Assembly: GCA_017893485.1 (NCBI GenBank)
Contig: CM030366.1
Span: 97,984,585 to 98,048,584 of the forward strand
DNA from: Hemerocallis citrina
Lineage: Eukaryota > Streptophyta > Magnoliopsida > Asparagales > Asphodelaceae
Direction: 5' to 3'
DNA: 64,000 nt
Shown in pieces: positions 56,790 through 64,000 of this stretch; within the stretch, counting starts at the first letter, position 1, and each line of letters opens with the position of its first letter. The notes under the pieces are model-generated. The model was not told the DNA's origin, searched no databases, and worked only from the letters and a program-made list of their open reading frames with translations. A program made the translations under genes and the position numbers.

Positions 56790-58095
56790 ATGGAGGGGAA
56801 TGGAGGGGAGGGGAGGGGTTTTTTAAAACTTTTCATGTTTGGTTCATTTTTTAGGAGGAGAGGGGAGGGAAATGGGGGGGGGGGGGGGTGCAACACCCCT
56901 CCTGAGCCAATTTTGGCTCCCCTCCAAAAGTGGGGGGATTTGGAAGGGAGAGAAATTATGTAAAAAAATTAACGTGAATGGACTAAATTGCCCTTTACTC
57001 TCTCTAATTTTTTATTTACTCAAGGTTAATTAATCTCTGCGAACACGAACTGTAGGAATGCATCTGCTTTGGAACTCCAATTGAATACCTGCTTCATTTA
57101 CATAAAACTGCATAGCAAGATTGCGCATGCGGAAGGATTTGTCATTGCATTTGAACTTGAACTTTATCAATAAGCTAAACAATTGCAGCTCATTCTGGTT
57201 TCATTCAAATGTTATGACTTTTTATACACATACATCATGTGGCCAACAGAGTTACATTCAAATGTTATTACTTCTAATACATATATAGATCATAGTGTAT
57301 TGAGTCGTCTGTTTAATCATGAGGGGATCTTCTGTTCGTCTTTCGAGAAACCAACACTCCAGGTGGCAATAACGCAGACGAAAGTATCAATCATTCAAAG
57401 ATTTCATCCATTTCAATTCCCTTATTGTTTCTAATTACTATTTCATAAACATGGTCAAGATTCAAGAAGGAGAAAAGAATATGAAGTATTGAGAACTTCA
57501 ATACATTGAACAGCCGAAAAGTTAGTGTTTTTCATCCGAAACATTCCATCTCTTTCAACAATTGAACACATGCTTTGCTCTTCAGCGATTGGCAACACCT
57601 ACATAGCACTACTGTATGAGGAGAAAGGATAGTTTAGCCTCATTATCTGTGGAAGCATATCTGTATCGATGGAAGCATATCAATTTGAGTTGTTCATTAT
57701 GCAAAATGTGTACTTCATGAAAGAAAATGGAATAAAAAAGGAGAAATTATGAGCAATTCTTGCTTCTTGCTGTATGTACTGAAATGATACCCTCCTAAAG
57801 ATTGAATGATGAACTAGAAAAAAAAAATTCTCTAATTCGTTGTTGTTTCAATTCTTATTGTATGAAGTGGTTGTATGAATTTCTTATTATATGCAAAAGG
57901 GTATAAAATTAATTTTATTATAAAATCCATTCCCTCCCCTTGTGAACCAAACAAGAAAATTATTATTTTCCCTCCACTCCCCTCCTTTGAACCAAACAGA
58001 GTTTTCATTAAATTCCTCCCCTCCCTTTCCCTCCCCTTCCCTCCCCTCCATTAAAATCCCTCCCCTCCCCTCCCCTCCTTTGAACCAAACAGACC
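56790..58095. repeat. G-rich / C-rich ended MITE-like element
   Basis: The left part is packed with GGAGGGGAGGGG (56790-56890, including a G13-type run). The right part (57925-58093) is the inverse with TTTGGTTCAAAGGAGGGGAGG-type ends (reverse complement). The right end AACCAAACAGACCC is typical of plant MITEs starting GGGTCTGTTTGGTT. Left terminus and duplication not resolved. The interior 57000-57900 has no recognisable gene. Confidence 0.55.
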
Positions 58096-58402
58096 CTAAT
58101 ATACCTAAATCTCATAGTGAACTTGCTCCCATCTTGTATCCTTTCGTCTAGGTAATGGAATTGACAGCAGTCATTTTGCAGGGCTGTATATGAAAAATCA
58201 TTTATGTTTGTTGAAGCCTGTTCCTCTTATCCTTAAGCTGTCTTTCATGTTCACTCGAAGATTTTTTTTTTGCACGACTATTTTTCTTATGATATGAATG
58301 TCAAACCAGTCGATATTCTTGTACCTATCTGCAAGTTATCTAATAAAAATATATTTTAAAGGAACACTATCTAACAATTGAAACTTAATATTTGATACAA
58401 AT

Positions 58403-58986
58403 TGTTGGAATTGGTAGATCTAATACACGATACAACAGATTGAAGAAGATTGTTAAGAAGAAACGTCGAAGTTGGAGCAAAACAGAGCTACACAATAACG
58501 AGCAACTACATTTTGGAATAGTGCAGTCGACCAACATGCACAGATTCTCAACCCGAGAGCTGTGTAGTCAACCGCATAGTCGACTGTCAAGCTCTCGGGA
58601 ATGCTCAAGATTATTCGCAGTCGACCGTCCAAGTGTGCAGTCGACCGCTCGGCACTGTTTGATGGTTGAGATCTAATATTTTATAATCCTATATATATGT
58701 ATGGTGTATGATTATTAGGGTCAATGAGTAATAATTTCAAGAAAAAAGAGAGATCTAGCAGCCGTTCTTGAGAGAAGAAAAAACCTACACCTCGATGGTG
58801 AGATCTAGAGTAATTGTAACTTGTTCTCTTCATTATTCTAGTAAAAATCGCAGGAGTGCCTCTGCGCAGGAAAGTAGCTATTGCATTGGGTGAACCTAAA
58901 AAAAATCTTGTTTATTCTTGTGTGCTTGATTGATTTGTTTCTTTTGTTTGCATCTCAGATTGAGTTATTCCACAATAAACTCAACA
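58403..58986 (+). repeat. Copia-2 5' LTR
   Basis: 584 bp from TGTTGGAATTGG to AACTCAACA, with inverted TGTTG...CAACA ends. It is followed after three bases by GGTATCAGAGC (PBS). It carries about five GTCGAC-containing direct or inverted words (CAGTCGACC) between 58524 and 58650, and a TATATATA box near 58690. Confidence 0.85.
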
Positions 58987-58989
58987 AAG

Positions 58990-59003
58990 AGGTATCAGAG
59001 CAT
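58990..59003 (+). promoter_or_regulatory. Copia-2 primer-binding site
   Basis: AGGTATCAGAGC is complementary to the 3' end of initiator-Met tRNA, the usual primer of plant Copia elements. Confidence 0.85.
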
Positions 59004-59019
59004 TAAGTTGATTGCAGAT

Positions 59020-59984
59020 ATGGGAGACAAAAGTAGAATCGAGAGATTCGATGGAATAAAGTTCACAATGTGGAAGATCCTTGTTTGGCTTAAAACCGTA
59101 AGAAGTCAAAGTAGATGCAGTTGCGTTGGCGGCTTGGAATCATTTAGATCAAAAGGCGCTTGGGAAAATTTAGATGTCGATGAGTAGTGAAACTCTATTC
59201 CACTTTGAGAAAGCAAAGACCGCAAAAGATGCTATGGATATTCTGACATATATGTTTAAGAAACCATATGCATCGAACTCGATCCTTCACATGAAAAAGT
59301 TGGTGAACATGAAGTGTTCTGAGAGGGGCTCAGTAACGAGAATGTGAACAATTTTTGTATGGTCAACAATCAATTAGAATCGGCATGGTTGAAGTTCGGG
59401 AAACGAGCACAGACAATGTTATAGCTATCTAGTCTTCCCGACAGTTACGGTCCGCTAGAACAGACTATCACTAGTACAATGACTGATGTGACTACTCTGA
59501 AGGATGTTATGAGCAACATCATGAATGATGAGGTGAGGAGAAAAAGAAATGGAGAATCTTATGAGTCATCTTCGACCAACTCTGCGTTGGCTATTGATAA
59601 TCGTGGGAGAAGTACAAACACAAGGAGGTCGAAAAGCATAAATTACAAGTCCAAGTCAAGAGCGGGATATCGCAAAGGTGAGTGTTGGCACTGCCATAAG
59701 TCAGGATATAGAAAAGACCAACGCGAAGAGTACAAGAGACAGTAAGGTGGGTCACAGGGAGCCAACATGGTAAGCAATGAAACTCATTTAGATCATTTGT
59801 CTTTATCTGCTGGAGTTGATGCTATACAAGATGAATAGTTTATATACTCAGGTGTTTCTTATCATTGTACACCCATGAGGGATGCTTTTGAGAATTATAG
59901 GACAAATAATTTTAGGTCAGTCATAGTTGGAAATGGGCACAACTACCATGTTGTTGCAAAAGGAACGATCGAAGTGAAAGCTCA
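59020..59984 (+). pseudogene. Copia-2 gag and protease, decayed and interrupted
   Basis: The start MGDKSRIERFDGIKFTMWKI is the Copia gag N terminus. A frame break at about 59187 is followed by a second good stretch, 59479-59745 (TTLKDVMSNIMNDEVRR). That stretch ends in a degenerate zinc knuckle CWHCHKSGYRKDQ in which the usual GH and last Cys are lost. Protease-like SGVSYHCTPMRDAFENY and VIVGNGHNYHVVAKGTIEVK (cf. DSGASxHMTPxRxxFxxY) follow at about 59845-59980. The CACTA element begins right after. Stops at 59186 and 59838 make it inactive. Confidence 0.85.
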
Positions 59985-60003
59985 CACTACTAAACAGAAC
60001 GTC

Positions 60004-60370
60004 TATAGCGGCGGTTTTTTTGGGCTATGGCGACGCTTATAAACGCCACCATAGGTGGTAGCGGCTTTATTATTATCGCCGCGCGCAGTGCCGTTGCATC
60101 GACCATCGGGACAGACCATAGGTCTATCGCGGTGCTTTTCTAGACCGCCGTTACAGGCTATAGGGCTATAACGGCGCTTCTTAAAAAGCGCCGCTATAGG
60201 CTTGTGGCCTGTAACGGCGGTCTAAAAAACGCCATTACAGGCGTACGCCTATACCGGTGCTTATAAAAAAATGCCGCTATAGACGTACAGCTTGTAACGG
60301 CGCATTTTTAGACCGTCATTACAAGTTGTAGGTCTATAACGGCGCTTTTGAGAAGCGCCGTTACAAGTCA
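60004..60370. repeat. CACTA subterminal repeat array
   Basis: About ten alternating direct and inverted words of the form GCGCCGCTATAGG / CCTATAGCGGCGC and GTAACGGCG / CGCCGTTAC. Transposase-binding repeats of CACTA elements look like this. Confidence 0.85.
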
Positions 60371-60707
60371 TAGATTCAATTTTTTTAGAAAAAAATTCGC
60401 CACGTTTGGTGGATCGATATGTATCCCGGCATCAAGTTTTTTCCCACTATTTTAAAAATAGGTCACAAATTCAAAATATCTGTAGTCACATCAAATTTGA
60501 AAGTTCAAATCTTAAAATCACTAATAGCATAATAAACAACTATATAATCATGGACCACAATAAACAATAATTACTTGTCTAAAAAATAGTCATACGAAGA
60601 GTCAGAAATATACATGTTATACATCAATTTCTTTAACAAAACATAAATTCAGTTTCGACAAAACATAAAAAGACTATAGTCCAAATTAAACTAAACTATG
60701 GCAAAGT

Positions 60708-61291
60708 CTACTGCTGTGGCTCAGTATTGCTTTCATTCCCATTGATATTTCGCCCAGATGCATGTGAGTGACTAGAAGTCGATAGAATTCGTTGGCTCTG
60801 TATAATTCACAATAGTGTCATTTATTAGTTTATTCACTACACTAGTCACCACACCAGTCAAATGCAATAGTTAAATTTCATACTGATATCATAAAATGTT
60901 GCTGAACGATATATCTTTCATCAAATAAATGCAAGATTTTATGCAAGTACCTTAGGATAATCTCTGATTTGGCTTTCCAGCAAAAACTTTTTCTGTGATG
61001 TATCGTTCACGTTAACTTTGCAAGTCAGATCCCCATTTAACCTGCTTGTAGAGTGAAAGTTAGCATTATGTCAATATCTGCAGGTCTATGATTTTATTAG
61101 AAGGACCTGATCAATGAATTATGAAACAAAGGATCAGTATAATTCTATAGTACTGATCACAGCAGTAATGGTGTCATATTCTATCGGATGGCAAAGGAAT
61201 TGGTAAGAGATTAAATATAAGAAATAATGTCAATACCTGTTGCCAAATGTTTTTGGTATGTCTTCTCTTGGGGTTGAACTAACTTCGGTAT
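60708..61291 (-). CDS. Three spliced exons of an unidentified gene end
   Basis: On the minus strand, three exons with GT-AG borders and matching phases. About 61237-61291 gives TEVSSTPREDIPKTFGN. About 60952-61040 gives RLNGDLTCKVNVNDTSQKKF then LLESQIRDYPK. About 60708-60800 gives SQRILSTSSHSHASGRNING then NESNTEPQQ and a stop. The joined reading frame stays open (about 78 aa), which is unlikely by chance. I do not recognise the family. It lies inside the presumed CACTA element, downstream of VPS54-like exons in the same orientation, so it may be the 3' part of a captured or chimeric transcription unit. Confidence 0.5.
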
Positions 61292-61751
61292 CTGTTGGCA
61301 AGCACATTAGACATCAGTGGTTTAAAAGTGAAAAAGCAAATTGTGAAAATACAATAATTTACATTAAAATTCCTCTTTATGACATTATATCAGAATCATC
61401 TTAAATATTGATATGTCGAACAAGAACTTATCTTTGACTACAAGGAGACAATCTTGGAAATAGTCTGCTACTTCTCTTAATAATAATTATCAAATTGCTA
61501 GTCTACTAATTCATGCAAATATACTGTACATTACACCACAGAATATACTAAATTAATCAATGTCATCATATCCATCTCACCTCAACTTTAAAAACCCTAA
61601 TTAGGGCCACAACCTCTGTCCAACAGTGCAAACATAAAGGAGCTACTATACTCCATGACTCTGTCATTCAATACAAGCACCACTGTCATTCAATAATGCA
61701 AATGCAGAAAGTTAACAAAGTCCCAAAATCTAACAGCTATTTATACCTGAG

Positions 61752-61842
61752 CCACTCTATCAATCTCCGACAGCAACAATCCTTTGCGAGCATCAGGTAT
61801 CTTCAGAAAAAGAACTCTCCGAATTTCTTTAGTCTCATGCAT
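61752..61842 (-). pseudogene. VPS54-like exon (GARP tethering complex subunit)
   Basis: The minus strand encodes KEIRRVLFLKIPDARKGLLL then SEIDRVAQ, ending at a CAG|GTATAA donor. It matches the conserved C-terminal region of plant VPS54 (IRxVLFLKVPExRKxLLLxEIDRVAQ), which precedes DYKVHRDEI. That next exon was not found downstream, so the gene copy here is incomplete or rearranged. Confidence 0.6.
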
Positions 61843-61849
61843 AGAGAAA

Positions 61850-63684
61850 TAATGTACACAAGATCAGAATGGAACACAAAACATAACCTATTTTTTATCA
61901 GGATTACACAGAGATTAGTAACCAATTATTGGTGATTTAAAAGGAAATATCAAAGTGAAGAAACAGATAACCCATAAACCCTGCAAATCAACAATTGCAT
62001 TTTTATAATGATGTAAGAAAGCAGATTTCACTACAGTGCACTGATGAATTATATACCACAAAAGTGATGACTGACCAACTAAATGTATCAGTATGTCAGT
62101 AACTATTATGGTTCTCCATATTTATAGAAATAACTAGTCAGGCCATAAATTAATTCCATGGAATTGGTTTTTCCATGTCTTAGGAAACATGTCAACATTT
62201 TTTGGTGGGTTTCTGTAAAACCATTGTTTTCCTCTTATAATCCAAAAGGATATGTGAAGCCAACATCTTCCACACTACATGTATAGGGTGTGGCTGTGCG
62301 TGCTCCTCTGTTTCCAAAGAACACAACGAAAATTTATCAAAAACATGTGTAATGCATGTCCAAATAATTCTAGCTTCATATGACTAAGGTTAAGTGATAG
62401 TGAAAGAAGGAAGAAGATAAGAATACTCCAAAACCCTACTTTCTGAAACATAATGGATAACTAGAAATAGGATAAGTGACAGTGACAGATAACATCACAA
62501 CAAAATCATAATTAATTCAAAATTTAGTAATCATCTTATTCTTACACAAGTATAAGTAATCATAAATGATTATACCTCTAAGTAAGCCACTATGTGAATG
62601 CTACTATCTAGTCTACTGGTAAGGCTCTTTGGTAGTGAGCAAGAGCTTGGGAGTTTGAGTGTCGCTTGCACCTTTAATCCTGACTGAATATATATTTTGG
62701 GTCAGACCGAGTGTGTGTGGCAACAGCCTTGTTCAGAAAAGATTAAAACTGATTATTCTTCGCCAACAGCAATATTTAGCTAGTAACGACGAATGTCAAT
62801 GAGTATCAGCCAATCTGGCTGATAAGTTACCATCTGGGTCACCCCCATGTAAAGATCAATGAATCCAAATTTTAATGAGATCTCAAATCGCCTAAGTTAA
62901 AATCTGATCCGATCCACCGAATGATTTTTAAAACCTTGATACAGAGATAGCAACTAAATAATTCATATAATTTGAAAGTTAACATAATCTACTACTTAAT
63001 TTAGATTATCTCTAAATGATAATGTGGTTGTAGAATATCTTCAAAGAAGATCCATGTCACTAAACTAAGACAAAATAAGACAATTCATATCAGTCACCCT
63101 ACATAAATAGATGCCTAAGTCATTGTTGAACAATTATCTAATTTTAAGTACTAATCCTAAAGAAATATACACAAGTATACAAGTAAATATACAATGTGTT
63201 AAAGAAGAAATTATAAGTGCTTACTAATTATTTAGTTACTAATATCATAACATCAGAGTGCTTACTAGTTACCAGTTAGAAGGCCTTCATTGTTCAATCC
63301 TTTACTTGCTCACCTACAAGTCATTGTGTATCCTTTGTTTTATATACACAATGAAATTCATTTAATTATCACTCATTCACTTCTCCCCAGACAGTCCTTG
63401 TTCCCCAGTCTATACCCAATAATAATAATAATAATATTTAAAAAAATTATAGCAAACAAACTCAAATGTGTAAGACGCAACCCTGTATTTTGGGTAATGA
63501 ATAAGCAGAAAATATTCGATTAGAAAAATTAAGTAACGATTAGGAAGCAATTTCCCACTGCTTTCTCTGATACAGCAGACCATCTTTAGAAAAACTACAA
63601 TAGAATTTCTAAACAAATTTGAGTTCATCAAACATTGTATTAGTTACTCTTTTAAAATCAAAGCAGCAAAATCAAAGCAGTGAC
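61850..63684. other. AT-rich sequence between VPS54-like exons
   Basis: No coding exon was recognised. It behaves as an intron or spacer. Contains the SINE-like sequence and an (AAT)n tract near 63420. Confidence 0.4.
62605..62745 (+). repeat. tRNA-derived SINE-like sequence
   Basis: CTAGTCTACTGGTAAGGCTC (A-box-like) followed by GGGAGTTTGAGTGTCGC (B-box-like) and a tail TTTTGGGTCAGACCGAGTGTG. It resembles plant SINE heads. Ends not determined. Confidence 0.4.
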
Positions 63685-63764
63685 CTAGAATAATGACATA
63701 TAAAACTGATTATCTGGCTGGCCAAAGCTAAGTGTTTTGCTGTTATAGACTTCAAACCAGATAC
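63685..63764 (-). pseudogene. VPS54-like exon fragment
   Basis: Preceded by a TTTCAG acceptor on the minus strand. Encodes SGLKSITAKHLALASQIIS, the strongly conserved GLKTITxKxLALxS motif of VPS54 C-terminal domains, just upstream (in protein order) of the exon at 61752-61842. The donor side is unclear (TCTAG|GTCACT candidate). Confidence 0.6.
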
Positions 63765-64000
63765 CTGAAATTTCAAAGCAAACAATCACAAATAAGCTCA
63801 ATGTATATGTTTCAAGGGGTCCCTACAAAGTTCTAATCAGCTCCCAATCCCATCATTATGCCCCTTGCATAGAATATTTTGTAGTTAAACATGTGTCTTC
63901 TATCAAAAATAATAATAATAATTAACAAGTGTCAAACAGTTTCAATACATCTCCTTTATATAAAGCAACAATTACTTAACTATACACCGAGAAATACAAA

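Larger units (their letters stand above)
59985..64000 (+). mobile_element. CACTA (En/Spm-type) element, left end; right end beyond window or unrecognised
   Basis: Starts CACTACTAAACAGAACGTC, preceded by TCA (possible 3-bp duplication), inside Copia-2 protease. It is followed by dense subterminal repeats (60004-60370) of GGCGCTTTTTAGACCGCCGTTAC type, typical of plant CACTA elements. No TNPA/TNPD-like transposase was seen up to 64000 and no TAGTG end was recognised, so the extent is an inference. Confidence 0.7.

Noticed and set aside
61390..61475. Possible further exon on the minus strand (VADYFQDCLLVVKDK)
   Set aside because: Reads plausibly, but no donor/acceptor combination fits the phases of the neighbouring exons.

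Overview
This is a repeat-dominated stretch of a flowering-plant nuclear genome. The evidence is GT-AG introns, Copia and Gypsy LTR elements, MULE, hAT, PIF/Harbinger, CACTA and Helitron transposons, a plant mobile domain (PMD) gene, and a plant-type intronless eL27 gene with a telo-box and GGCCCA promoter. The species cannot be fixed from sequence alone. The only clear intact housekeeping gene is the 60S ribosomal protein eL27 at 23369-23776. VPS54-like exon pieces lie at the right edge on the minus strand.

Left part (1-12960). Two minisatellites are followed by a decayed Copia retrotransposon (about 2428-10480). Its reverse transcriptase is split by a 4.06-kb solo LTR (3779-7840) with a perfect AGCCT target duplication. 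Two adjoining MITEs with TAA duplications (10490-11235 and 11239-11803) and a LINE RT remnant come next.

Centre-left (13131-21758). The highlight is an apparently intact, very young Mutator-like element (MULE). It has 279-bp terminal inverted repeats (TIRs) with two mismatches by eye and a perfect 10-bp target duplication. It carries two intact convergent genes: a spliced 664-aa PMD protein (+) and an 889-aa DDE transposase with SWIM and CCHC motifs (-). Each TIR contains a 144-bp palindrome. A 610-bp palindromic block built from the same roughly 20-nt palindromic word sits between the two gene ends.

Middle (21770-31900). A hAT-like element abuts the eL27 promoter. After eL27 come AT-rich sequence, poly-G runs, inverted repeats, a MITE, a small Gypsy RT scrap and hairpin-rich MITE-like sequence.

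Centre-right (32131-47654). This is a second, older PMD-carrying MULE. Its TIRs are degenerate and its PMD gene is a pseudogene that keeps the exon layout. It is filled with nested insertions: a MULE-like MITE, a long-TIR foldback element split by a gag/protease-only Gypsy element (33930-44128, AGTTC duplication), a three-LTR TRIM array inside that Gypsy, and two Helitrons.

Right part (48356-64000). A 5'-truncated minus-strand LINE is split by a 3.33-kb solo LTR (CGGCA duplication) that contains two tRNA-like modules. Then come a 660-bp MULE derivative with a 9-bp duplication, a G-rich MITE-like region, and a Copia element (LTR, PBS, gag, protease). The last is interrupted by the start of a CACTA element (59985 onward) that appears to contain VPS54-like and unidentified exons in minus orientation.

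A recurring theme is that three MULE-type families and one MITE carry near-perfect palindromes with different stems but a similar TTGGGAA-like centre.
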